DNA of 64,000 nt from Gemella haemolysans. Its GTDB lineage: Bacteria > Bacillota > Bacilli > Staphylococcales > Gemellaceae. Within the stretch, counting starts at the first letter, position 1. Each line of letters opens with the position of its first letter. The position numbers were made by a program, and so were the translations under genes. The stretch spans positions 1,224,541 through 1,288,540 of the forward strand of contig NZ_CP050965.1 of the NCBI RefSeq assembly GCF_012273215.1, in the 5' to 3' direction. Below the pieces are notes generated by a model, which saw only the letters and a program-made list of their open reading frames with translations, ran no database searches and was not told the DNA's origin. Below, piece after piece: positions 35,572-42,777 of the stretch.

Positions 35572-36009
35572 TTATCTAGTATTAGGTATTCTGATTGCAC
35601 TTAATGCTTGTGCATGTAATTTATTTCTAGTATTTTGTGGTAGTTCCATTTTCTCCTCGATAATATCCCAATTGAGGCGTTCTATATATCTAAGAGTTAA
35701 CAGAAGTTGTAACTTTGGATTCTTCACCTGATTAACAACCTCTAACACTTCTTTCTTAAGTTCTACTGCTTTAAGGCACGTGTCAATAATATCTTGTTTA
35801 TACCTATCAGTCTTATCAATCAAAGCTTCCCAACTATCCTTATTACCGCCTTTGATTTGTTCTTTACGATAATCAATAGCCTTGACACCCTGTTTACGTT
35901 GTTCTTCAGCTTTCAAACTACGTTGCAAACTATCTATTCTATCTTCATACCACCAAATACGCTCTAAATATCTTCTTTTATCATTTCCAACACGTTTTTT
36001 AATCTTCAT
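35572..36009 (-). CDS. ArpU/RinA-like late transcription regulator
   Basis: 145 residues. Basic N-terminus with coiled coil (ERIWWYEDRIDSLQRSLKAE), and a sigma-like C-terminal helix pair (KLQLLLTLRYIERLNWDIIE, then LPQNTRNKLHAQALSAI). Proteins of this layout (DUF1492/ArpU) sit at the end of the early region of Firmicute phages and switch on packaging and structural genes. The gap after it carries the AT repeats and leader hairpin. Confidence 0.82.
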   Translation of the reverse strand: MKIKKRVGNDKRRYLERIWWYEDRIDSLQRSLKAEEQRKQGVKAIDYRKEQIKGGNKDSWEALIDKTDRYKQDIIDTCLKAVELKKEVLEVVNQVKNPKLQLLLTLRYIERLNWDIIEEKMELPQNTRNKLHAQALSAIRIPNTR

Positions 36010-36124
36010 CTTTCGTTAACTCCTTTAATAAAGTTGCTAAAATGTGCATCGCCATAACTAACACTATCATTAAAACAATAGCACATATACTCCAAAATAA
36101 CCCCGTTACAATTGATGGCAGCAT
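35999..36124 (-). CDS. 41-residue single-span membrane protein
   Basis: Starts MLPSIVTGLFWSICAIVL and is mostly one hydrophobic helix, ending KELTKDED. RBS AAAGGAGG is strong; the stop overlaps the regulator start. Function unknown. Confidence 0.7.
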   Translation of the reverse strand: MLPSIVTGLFWSICAIVLMIVLVMAMHILATLLKELTKDED

Positions 36125-36126
36125 TG

Positions 36127-36234
36127 CTATTCCTCCTTTGCACTCCAGTAAAAATAATCAATGTTATTAACATCATTAGCTTCAACGGTTAAATCTTCAC
36201 CGTTATTATACTTAATTGTTAAATCATATATCAT
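36127..36234 (-). CDS. 35-residue protein, truncated relative of the 37555-37767 gene
   Basis: MIYDLTIKYNNGEDLTVEAN aligns with NLTIKFKSGEDLTMAINGND of the 70-residue gene at 37555-37767, so the two are duplicates of one family. This copy ends after YFYWSAKEE. Its last codons supply the RBS of the next gene. Confidence 0.65.
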   Translation of the reverse strand: MIYDLTIKYNNGEDLTVEANDVNNIDYFYWSAKEE

Positions 36235-36247
36235 AATTCAATCCCCA

Positions 36248-36748
36248 TTAGCAAAGCACCTCGATTATTTCTTCTCTGAACTCTTCAATGAATTGTTCTG
36301 CTATTTCTTCTGATTTAAAATAAGGTAGTTTAGAGAATGCATTTTCATACCAACAACTTTTTACAAAAAGTTTATATTCATCACAATCACACGATACACT
36401 ATATTTATATTCATCAAAATCTCTCCAATTCGGCGTCCATCCTCCATTATGTTCCTCTGCCCATTTATGTAATTTAAACAGTAATATAAGTTCTTTGTCG
36501 TGTTGTTCAGCTTGTTCTCTAGTTTTGAAAATTAAACCACGTTTATAACAACCTTCCTTATAAGGTGTACTAAAATTTTCTAAACGGTCAACAATACCAT
36601 ATATACCAGTAGTATAACAATCGTCTACATCCTCTGGCACTTCCACTTCATAAGGCTTCTTCTCCACCTCTTTTTCCAGTTTTACTTTTAAATCTTTAAT
36701 TTGTTGTTCTAATTGTTCAATCTGTTGTTTTAATTCTTCATTAATCAT
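36248..36748 (-). CDS. Phage protein of unknown function with N-terminal coiled coil
   Basis: 166 residues from the ATG at 36748 (GGAG about 9 bp upstream; a TTG two codons earlier is possible). Residues 1-35 form a coiled coil (LKQQIEQLEQQIKDLKVKLE), followed by a globular part with FKTREQAEQHDKELILLFKL and several Trp and Cys residues (SVSCDCDEYK). Similar proteins occur in early regions of many Firmicute phages without known role. Overlaps the end of the amber-interrupted gene before it. Confidence 0.72.
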   Translation of the reverse strand: MINEELKQQIEQLEQQIKDLKVKLEKEVEKKPYEVEVPEDVDDCYTTGIYGIVDRLENFSTPYKEGCYKRGLIFKTREQAEQHDKELILLFKLHKWAEEHNGGWTPNWRDFDEYKYSVSCDCDEYKLFVKSCWYENAFSKLPYFKSEEIAEQFIEEFREEIIEVLC

Positions 36749-36968
36749 CCTCAACCACTCCTAACTTATTTAATTCTTCAACCATTCCATCTCTAATTCC
36801 TTTTAAAATATCTAATACTTTCTCCATTTGCTCATCAAAAAGTATAGCTTTATAATTGAAACAATACATAGGAACACATTTTTCTATTCCTATTTTTTTA
36901 ATTACCTAGTTAATCTTATGTAATTCATCTATTAATTCATTAGCTTCTTTTAATTCTTCATAGTTCAT
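36741..36968 (-). pseudogene. Second copy of the 37341-37565 gene, broken by an amber stop
   Basis: The frame starts MNYEELKEANELIDELHKIN, then meets TAG at 36906-36908 (codon 21), then continues to ILKGIRDGMVEELNKLGVVE. The intact 74-residue neighbour starts MNYKELENAINLLNETKKID and ends VLKEIKEEIIKELNELGVTE. Length (75 codons) and both ends match, so it is a duplicate interrupted by one nonsense change. Confidence 0.78.
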
Positions 36969-36971
36969 TAA

Positions 36972-37337
36972 TTAATCCTCCAACAATTCCTTATTTTCGT
37001 AAATGTTACCAACTACACATGCTGATTCATTATTTGCTTCTAATGATAAATATATGCAATCAATATGTTTTTCACTTTCAATTACAAAACCTTTAAAAGA
37101 TTTGTATTTCACTTCAAAATGCTTTTCTAATATCTCAACAATATCTCCTAAATGTATTTCTACACCGTTTTTATCTTTTAATCCTGTATTTTCCATGAAT
37201 TCAACATCTTCAAAACCAATGTATCTATACATGTTACAACTTTCATCGTAAACCACAACTACTTTAGTATCAAAATTAATTGATTCTACTTCTAATACTT
37301 TGTTCAAATACTTAATATATACTTTAGGTTGTTTCAT
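36972..37337 (-). CDS. YopX-family phage protein
   Basis: 121 residues. The YopX signature is clear: MENTGLKDKNGVEIHLGDIV (about 48-67), following FEDVEF, and a beta-rich C-terminus. Family members are common in Bacillus and streptococcal phages; function unknown. RBS GGAGG. It lies between the two copies of the MNY(K/E)EL gene. Confidence 0.83.
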   Translation of the reverse strand: MKQPKVYIKYLNKVLEVESINFDTKVVVVYDESCNMYRYIGFEDVEFMENTGLKDKNGVEIHLGDIVEILEKHFEVKYKSFKGFVIESEKHIDCIYLSLEANNESACVVGNIYENKELLED

Positions 37338-37340
37338 AAC

Positions 37341-37565
37341 TTATTCCTCCGTAACCCCTAGCTCATTTAATTCTTTAATTATTTCTTCTTTAATTTCTTT
37401 TAGAACATTTATAAATTTTTGTTGATGTTTTTCTCCAAAACAACTTGTATCGTGTTCAGTTTCAATTTCAACATAGTTATAATCTACAATATCTTCTATC
37501 ATCATATCGATTTTTTTTGTTTCATTTAATAAATTAATCGCGTTTTCTAATTCTTTATAGTTCAT
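37341..37565 (-). CDS. Small phage protein (MNYKEL family), intact copy
   Basis: 74 residues, acidic, helical ends. The broken duplicate is at 36741-36968. Middle segment carries DTSCFGEKHQQKF. RBS GAGG; overlaps the previous gene by 11 bp. Function unknown. Confidence 0.7.
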   Translation of the reverse strand: MNYKELENAINLLNETKKIDMMIEDIVDYNYVEIETEHDTSCFGEKHQQKFINVLKEIKEEIIKELNELGVTEE

Positions 37566-37767
37566 CTTCTTTTACCTCGTCATAAACAAAATATTCAATC
37601 ATATCTACGTTGATCACTTCTCGCCCTAAATCAACAAACTTACTGTTACGGAATCCGTGACAATAGGCGAATATTTCATTTAAGTCATTACCATTAATTG
37701 CCATTGTTAAATCTTCGCCACTTTTAAATTTTATTGTCAAATTATTTTTTTTATATTTTTTATTCAT
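37555..37767 (-). CDS. Small phage protein, unknown function
   Basis: 70 residues from the ATG at 37767 (RBS GGGGAGG). Small strand-rich protein (NLTIKFKSGEDLTMAING, then VINVDMIEYFVYDEV) with a related 35-residue copy at 36127-36234. Confidence 0.7.
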   Translation of the reverse strand: MNKKYKKNNLTIKFKSGEDLTMAINGNDLNEIFAYCHGFRNSKFVDLGREVINVDMIEYFVYDEVKEDEL

Positions 37768-37984
37768 TTTTATCCTCCCCAATATACAATAACGCCATTA
37801 ACTGGCAATCTTTATTCCTACTATCATATTCATAACCTGGATATTCATATTCACCAATCTTAACGATTCTAACATCAATAATATATTCACTTTCTAGCAA
37901 CATTGAGTCAATAAAAGTATTAATTTCATCTACTAAAATATCACTACTTTCTTCAATCTTCGCTATATATTTCAAATTTCTCAT
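37760..37984 (-). CDS. Small phage protein, unknown function
   Basis: 74 residues (MRNLKYIAKIEESSDILVDE ... LMALLYIGEDKNE), acidic. Overlaps the next gene by 8 bp and carries its RBS. No recognised family. Confidence 0.65.
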   Translation of the reverse strand: MRNLKYIAKIEESSDILVDEINTFIDSMLLESEYIIDVRIVKIGEYEYPGYEYDSRNKDCQLMALLYIGEDKNE

Positions 37985-38182
37985 TTAAAACTCCAACCTT
38001 TCTAAGTTTTTTTGAAATACCTCTAAAATTTCAATAAGCCTTTCCTTTTCTTGCTCAGTTTCAATTCTAATTCCTAAGTTATTGTTGTATTCTAATTGTT
38101 TAAGAGAAAAAGAAATTGTGTAACCTTTATATTCAATAAATAGGTTATCTATATCTTTAAAATTAGCTATTTTTAATTTCAT
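37985..38182 (-). CDS. Small phage protein, unknown function
   Basis: 65 residues starting at the ATG at 38182 (AGGAGG 7 bp upstream); an in-frame extension upstream overlaps another small gene and lacks an RBS. MKLKIANFKDIDNLFIEYKG then a helical end. No family recognised. Confidence 0.65.
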   Translation of the reverse strand: MKLKIANFKDIDNLFIEYKGYTISFSLKQLEYNNNLGIRIETEQEKERLIEILEVFQKNLERLEF

Positions 38183-38192
38183 TGTTAACCTC

Positions 38193-38312
38193 CTATATCT
38201 TTTTAACCTTGCTACATTTTCTACAGTAATAATAATCACAGAAATTATGTTCATAAGGTATCCAAACCCACTCATGTTTACAAAATAATTTTTCAATAAA
38301 TCTAAATCTCAA
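38193..38312 (-). CDS. 39-residue Cys/His-rich small protein
   Basis: A TTG at 38312, 8 bp after AAAGGGGG, opens a frame reading MRFRFIEKLFCKHEWVWIPY and ending FCDYYYCRKCSKVKKI. The CxH...C...CxxC spacing suggests a tiny zinc-binding fold, like the CKHEW...YCxKCGK proteins common in phage early regions. Overlaps the preceding stop. Confidence 0.7.
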   Translation of the reverse strand: MRFRFIEKLFCKHEWVWIPYEHNFCDYYYCRKCSKVKKI

Positions 38313-38544
38313 AAGGTTGTCCCCCTTTAATCTCTTGTTGTTGCTTAAATAGTTGTAACTCTCTTATCCTATCTTTTTGTTGTTCTATCAAACGTTGTTT
38401 TCTAATATTTTCATTTGCCAACTTTTCGATATTATCACTAGCAATATATGTTCCAACCACTAATCCAACAGTAAACATTATTAGCAGCATTCCTAACGTT
38501 ATTAAAAACAACGGTAAATTAAACTCCTTTTTGAAACCTTTCAT
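38302..38544 (-). CDS. Small membrane protein with coiled coil
   Basis: 80 residues: one membrane helix (LPLFLITLGMLLIMFTVGLVVG), then a coiled coil (NIRKQRLIEQQKDRIRELQL). Overlaps genes on both sides. Function unknown. Confidence 0.68.
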   Translation of the reverse strand: MKGFKKEFNLPLFLITLGMLLIMFTVGLVVGTYIASDNIEKLANENIRKQRLIEQQKDRIRELQLFKQQQEIKGGQPFEI

Positions 38545-38839
38545 AAGTCTTTAACACCTCACTTTTAATAAATTGTTCTACATTTAAACTTAATTCAGTT
38601 TCTAACGTTTCAATAAGCATTTCTCTAGTGTAATATTTACCTAATTTAAAATCTGTCATATTATCAAGGAATTTGCTTATAAAATCCATAACTCTCTTTT
38701 GTCCAAAATTATAATCATTTCTCAATGTGTACATTAGTATTAAAATTGACTGGATGAACACATCCTGTCTTTCTTTTGCAATGTAATTTGCCATCTTGTG
38801 ACGTTCCATTTCACGTCTTACTCTTTGTTGCTTGTTCAT
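38519..38839 (-). CDS. Phage protein of unknown function next to the putative origin
   Basis: 106 residues from the ATG at 38839 (RBS GGAGGAAG). Basic N-terminus MNKQQRVRREMERHKMANYI, then helices (QSILILMYTLRNDYNFGQKR; VMDFISKFLDNMTDFKLG). It follows the iteron region and might act there, but no motif shows it. Confidence 0.65.
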   Translation of the reverse strand: MNKQQRVRREMERHKMANYIAKERQDVFIQSILILMYTLRNDYNFGQKRVMDFISKFLDNMTDFKLGKYYTREMLIETLETELSLNVEQFIKSEVLKTYERFQKGV

Positions 38840-38859
38840 TTTTCTTCCTCCGTTAAAAA

Positions 38860-39103
38860 TATCGTAACACGCTTTAAAGTTGTTCTTATGAGTTTTCATA
38901 ATAATTTTCATGTTACTATATATATTATATATATAGTATTTTCTTTAATATTTATATATATAATATATAACTACTACTATATAAAGATTTGAGAAAATAT
39001 CGTAACATCGTAACATACCTCTTGAAAAACCACTTGTACCAATATTCTAAAGGTGTTACTATATTTAAAAACAATATCGTAACATCGTAACAATATCGTA
39101 ACA
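38860..39103. other. Iteron cluster with AT-rich segment: putative phage replication origin
   Basis: TATCGTAACA occurs at 38860, 38998, 39075 and 39094, and the variant CATCGTAACA at 39006 and 39083, so 10-bp direct repeats appear six times in 245 bp, two pairs overlapping end to end. Two inverted near-copies, TGTTACTATA, lie at 38911 and 39054. Between them is a 60-bp stretch almost purely A/T with a 23-bp near-palindrome (38915-38937). The cluster abuts the 3' end of the PrimPol-helicase gene. Direct repeats beside an AT-rich region are the standard form of iteron origins. Confidence 0.75.
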
Positions 39104-39104
39104 C

Positions 39105-40985
39105 CTATTTTTTTACATAAGTTTTAACAATCATACCGTCAACACGTCTATTTTTTGTTGTCAGATTAAAAAAGTTATTTACTTTTCTAGTGAAAGCATT
39201 AATAGGTATATTTTCATAGCCCTCACGCATGCAATATTCCATATACTCCGAATAAATTTTACCTGACATTTCATTAACGATTAAATCAGCATTCAACGTT
39301 TCTAAATACTCGCTTACAGGGTCAATCTCGTTTTTATATTCTTCAAATTCACGGTTAGTATATTCACTTTCAGTAAATTTCCTGTTCTTTAAAACTCGTT
39401 TAAGTCCAGCAAGCCCCAGATTGATTAAATATTCCATACTTTCCTCGGTTATTAAATCATCAATAATAAACGGCTTATAGTCAGGACTACTACTATCAAA
39501 GTAAGCTTTAAAAGGCACAATAACCAACCTACTTAATACCGCAGGTGCGTCATCTCCATCACCTAATTTAGGAATGTTATTTGCACTATAAATCAACTTA
39601 CAGTAAGGAGTGAATTCAAATTTATCACGCCCTTTTTGTTCAGCTGTGATTTTTTCACCAGATACAATTTTCTTGAATTGTTCAGTATCATATAGTTTTT
39701 TATTTGAGATATCATCACCAATATTAGCTAACTTGTTAACCATCATTGCTGTTGAAAATCTATCATTTAAATGTTTAATATCTAATACTGAAGTGTTTTT
39801 ACTTCCTAATAATTCTTTTAAAATATTAAGAAATGTACTCTTCCCGTTTTGCTTCTGTCCTGTTAAAATAAAAGCTTTCCTCAACTCATTACGCCTGTAG
39901 AATGTGTAACCAATCATTTCCTCAATTAACATTCTGATTTCTTTGTTATTAATAGCTAAGTTGTTTAAAATTTCATCAGTTAAACTCGCATAACTTTTAG
40001 GGTTGTAATTCCAGTTAATTTTATTAGTGATAATAATATCGGGTGTAAAACTAATAAATTCATCAGTTTTAATGTTATATAAGCCATTTTTAAAAGCTAT
40101 ATAGTTATAATCACGTAACTGATATTCTTGTTCTACTAATAGTTCTAACATTGCCAGCGCTTCTCTACGTTGTCCAATTGTGAAATTCGGCATATACTTT
40201 GAAATAGTACGTTCTAGCTCTATATTTCCATATTCATATATTCCGTCCTTATAAACATGTAAATTACCATTTATTCGCTTAATGTTATGATTACTAATTA
40301 AGAATTTACAGAACTTGTGATAGTTAAATTTTCCTTCTTTGTAAAATATCTCTTCAGAAAAGGCATCGTCTCTTAAGATCACATCAACTTCATTTTCTGA
40401 TAAAGGTTCATCTAGTATAAAATCATTGATTAATCTTATTGTTTCCCTAACTTCTTCTTTCTCAAAATCATAACTTTGAAGCGTTAAGATATACTTAAAT
40501 AGCGTGCTATTCCTTCCGCTTCCCTCATGCAAATTCCCAAAATCGTAACTACTTTTAATAGGTCTTAAATATTTAGGTAATGAATCGTAAGTATCGCTGT
40601 CCCACTCAACAAACCTTTCAGCACCATCTTTTTTAAGCACTTGATAAGAATTGTTTAAACCTACTTTAATATCAGCTTTAATTCCTATCGCTAAATTAAC
40701 GTTAGTATAATTTTTTGTAACACCTTTGTTTTTGAAAACAAAATGCTTTCCTCTTGAAGTTTGATAAACTTTACAATTAAGTTGCTTTTCTTCAACAAGG
40801 TTCATTAGTTTTTCAGAACTTTCTTCATCGTCTACATCGATAAGAATTACATCGTCCCTAAGTACACCACCGTATGATTTTAGTTTCTTTACTTCTTCAA
40901 GTGTTCGGAGTTCTTCACCGTTTTTAAATTTATCAAGCGAGCTTTTACCATTCGTTTTGACGTATCCTCTATAAAGTGACTCCAT
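39105..40985 (-). CDS. Primase-helicase: PrimPol domain plus SF3 (D5/P4-type) helicase
   Basis: 626 residues from the ATG at 40985 (RBS AGGAGGG). The N-terminal ~150 residues look like a PrimPol: LIDVDDEES with metal-binding acids (about 50), YQTSRGKHFVFK (about 74) and GLNNSYQVL. The C-terminal half is a superfamily 3 helicase: Walker A TGQKQNGKSTFL (about 373), Walker B LANIGDDIS, and motif C KLIYSANNIP. It would open the origin and make primers. Next to a DNA polymerase gene (17-bp overlap) and the iteron cluster. Confidence 0.9.
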   Translation of the reverse strand: MESLYRGYVKTNGKSSLDKFKNGEELRTLEEVKKLKSYGGVLRDDVILIDVDDEESSEKLMNLVEEKQLNCKVYQTSRGKHFVFKNKGVTKNYTNVNLAIGIKADIKVGLNNSYQVLKKDGAERFVEWDSDTYDSLPKYLRPIKSSYDFGNLHEGSGRNSTLFKYILTLQSYDFEKEEVRETIRLINDFILDEPLSENEVDVILRDDAFSEEIFYKEGKFNYHKFCKFLISNHNIKRINGNLHVYKDGIYEYGNIELERTISKYMPNFTIGQRREALAMLELLVEQEYQLRDYNYIAFKNGLYNIKTDEFISFTPDIIITNKINWNYNPKSYASLTDEILNNLAINNKEIRMLIEEMIGYTFYRRNELRKAFILTGQKQNGKSTFLNILKELLGSKNTSVLDIKHLNDRFSTAMMVNKLANIGDDISNKKLYDTEQFKKIVSGEKITAEQKGRDKFEFTPYCKLIYSANNIPKLGDGDDAPAVLSRLVIVPFKAYFDSSSPDYKPFIIDDLITEESMEYLINLGLAGLKRVLKNRKFTESEYTNREFEEYKNEIDPVSEYLETLNADLIVNEMSGKIYSEYMEYCMREGYENIPINAFTRKVNNFFNLTTKNRRVDGMIVKTYVKK

Positions 40986-42288
40986 ACTTTTTAACCCTCC
41001 TAATCGCTTCTGAAATGTACCAATTTTCATCATAGTACTTAAATTGATTAGATACATCAAAAGAAAATACACCCTTAATAGGTCGACCGTACCAATTTGC
41101 GAAAACTCTATAATCTGGCTTTGCTAGTATTTGAAATTCACGTTCTTCTTTACAATTATTAATAGTTTTTGCTATTTTCTCACCAGACGTCAAATAAGCA
41201 CGCATAGAGCGTTTTATTATACTTTCGGTATAATTGCCCTCCGAACACTCTTTAAGCTCCCCTACGGCCTTTATTTCGTCCCCTATAAGCAAATAATTGT
41301 TAACATCTTTCTGATAAATTTTATCGTAACAAGTAAATGTTAGATTATACCTTGTTAAATCTTCGAATTTTTCGCAAATTCGATCTATTGTGTCGAAGTC
41401 GTCATATTCAATAATAATTCCATCAGTATTAGTTTGAATTAGTTTAATATGAGGTTCTAACATTTCAATCAATAATGTGATTAATAGTTGTCCGTTAACA
41501 CAAATAGTATTGCTTGCTCTAGGATTGTAAAGATCACTAAATTTATTCTTAAAGTTACCTACGATACTATTATCAGCTAGTTTGTAAGGTAGTCTTTCAG
41601 GTTTACCTTTTAATTTTAGGTTCTGTTCGTGAATATATTTAGCACGTGAGATTTTCTTAATATTAAAATAACCTAACCTATTTAACATCGTAGGATAAAA
41701 GGCTTCAATATCGATTACTAAAACAGGTTTACTGCTGCAGTAAGATTTCCTTGCACCATGGCAACCACCGTAACCGTAAGTATGTTCAACACCTGCTATC
41801 ATAGTTTTGTACTTTTGCGAATAGTTATTATTATTCATAAAAAAGTTTCTAACGTGTGAGTATTTGAATAATATATCTAATTTCATAAAATCAAACTCAT
41901 CTTTGTAACAAGGTGTGCCACCTATTGCATAAGCAGTAATACTAGCAATGCTTGAGTTTATTAAATATTTAGGTAGTTTAAATTCATTGATTAACGCCAT
42001 TTTACACTTGTAAGTATCGATATTTTCAAAGAACGTTTCAACTACTGCTTCAAGCTCCGTCTTTACGTTGTAACTATTCATTTTATACTGTATTGAATAC
42101 TTATCTTTACAATCATAAACTGTAACTACATTCTTTAAATGGTCAGCTTGGTCGTACGTTATCCATATTTCCTTTTTATTTCTTTTGATAAACTTATCTA
42201 AATCATCATTGTTATCTATGATTAAATTCTTTTTAGTATTAAAATCAGCAATGTGAAGATCACTGTTTTTAATGTAATAAAATATCAT
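40969..42288 (-). CDS. Compact family-B-like DNA polymerase
   Basis: 439 residues. The palm motifs of family B polymerases are present: motif A VIDIEAFYPTMLNRLGYF (about 190), motif B KLADNSIVGNFKNKFSD-type (about 236), and motif C IQTNTDGIIIEY (about 287), where the usual DTDS reads NTDG so that the second Asp, the metal ligand, is kept. The N-terminal ~150 residues are too short for a normal 3'-5' exonuclease and show no DxE motif, so proofreading is probably absent. Larger family B enzymes exceed 550 residues. It is translationally coupled to the primase-helicase. Confidence 0.8.
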   Translation of the reverse strand: MIFYYIKNSDLHIADFNTKKNLIIDNNDDLDKFIKRNKKEIWITYDQADHLKNVVTVYDCKDKYSIQYKMNSYNVKTELEAVVETFFENIDTYKCKMALINEFKLPKYLINSSIASITAYAIGGTPCYKDEFDFMKLDILFKYSHVRNFFMNNNNYSQKYKTMIAGVEHTYGYGGCHGARKSYCSSKPVLVIDIEAFYPTMLNRLGYFNIKKISRAKYIHEQNLKLKGKPERLPYKLADNSIVGNFKNKFSDLYNPRASNTICVNGQLLITLLIEMLEPHIKLIQTNTDGIIIEYDDFDTIDRICEKFEDLTRYNLTFTCYDKIYQKDVNNYLLIGDEIKAVGELKECSEGNYTESIIKRSMRAYLTSGEKIAKTINNCKEEREFQILAKPDYRVFANWYGRPIKGVFSFDVSNQFKYYDENWYISEAIRRVKKYGVTL

Positions 42289-42316
42289 TGTTTACCTCCG
42301 TGGAGGTCGAGGGCGG

Positions 42317-42772
42317 TTAACCCTCGAATACCTCTAAAATTTTATAAGTTTTAAAACCTTTTTTGTTCTCACCATATTCAAGTGAATATTCTAGTGAGTT
42401 TTCTTCAGCAAATTCTTTAATTTCATCAATTAAGTTTGCGTACTGTGCGAATGATTCAAATGATACTTCAATTTCTCCATCAGATAACTTTTCAAGCAAT
42501 GGCTTAATAATGGCCAGTTTTTGTCCTTTATCCACTAGTTGGTATTGGAAAATTTTGTTATTTTCATAATCTCCACTTAAAATTGTGTACCAAATTTTAA
42601 CCATCGGTTTATCGCTCTTACTCATAGTAAGTTCAAGTTCTGATATTGCCACCTCATAAGTACCTGGGGGGACTTCTTCGAATTCTCCACCGTTTTCAAT
42701 TGCCTTTTGAGTGTCCTCTTTTAATCCCTCTAAATCTACTTCTCTGTCATATTTGCTAAAATCGATTGCCAT
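42317..42772 (-). CDS. DUF669 protein, probable single-strand DNA-binding role
   Basis: 151 residues. DUF669 pattern: PPGTYEVAISELELTMSKSD, KIWYTILSGDYENNKIFQYQ. These proteins lie beside AAA recombination ATPases in many Firmicute phages and are thought to bind single-stranded DNA. RBS and 5-bp gap after the nuclease-ATPase gene. Confidence 0.85.
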   Translation of the reverse strand: MAIDFSKYDREVDLEGLKEDTQKAIENGGEFEEVPPGTYEVAISELELTMSKSDKPMVKIWYTILSGDYENNKIFQYQLVDKGQKLAIIKPLLEKLSDGEIEVSFESFAQYANLIDEIKEFAEENSLEYSLEYGENKKGFKTYKILEVFEG

Positions 42773-42777
42773 TGTTC

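Noticed and set aside
38860..39103. Iterons considered as a CRISPR array or as transposon ends
   Set aside because: Units are 10 bp, partly overlapping and irregularly spaced, and no transposase is near.
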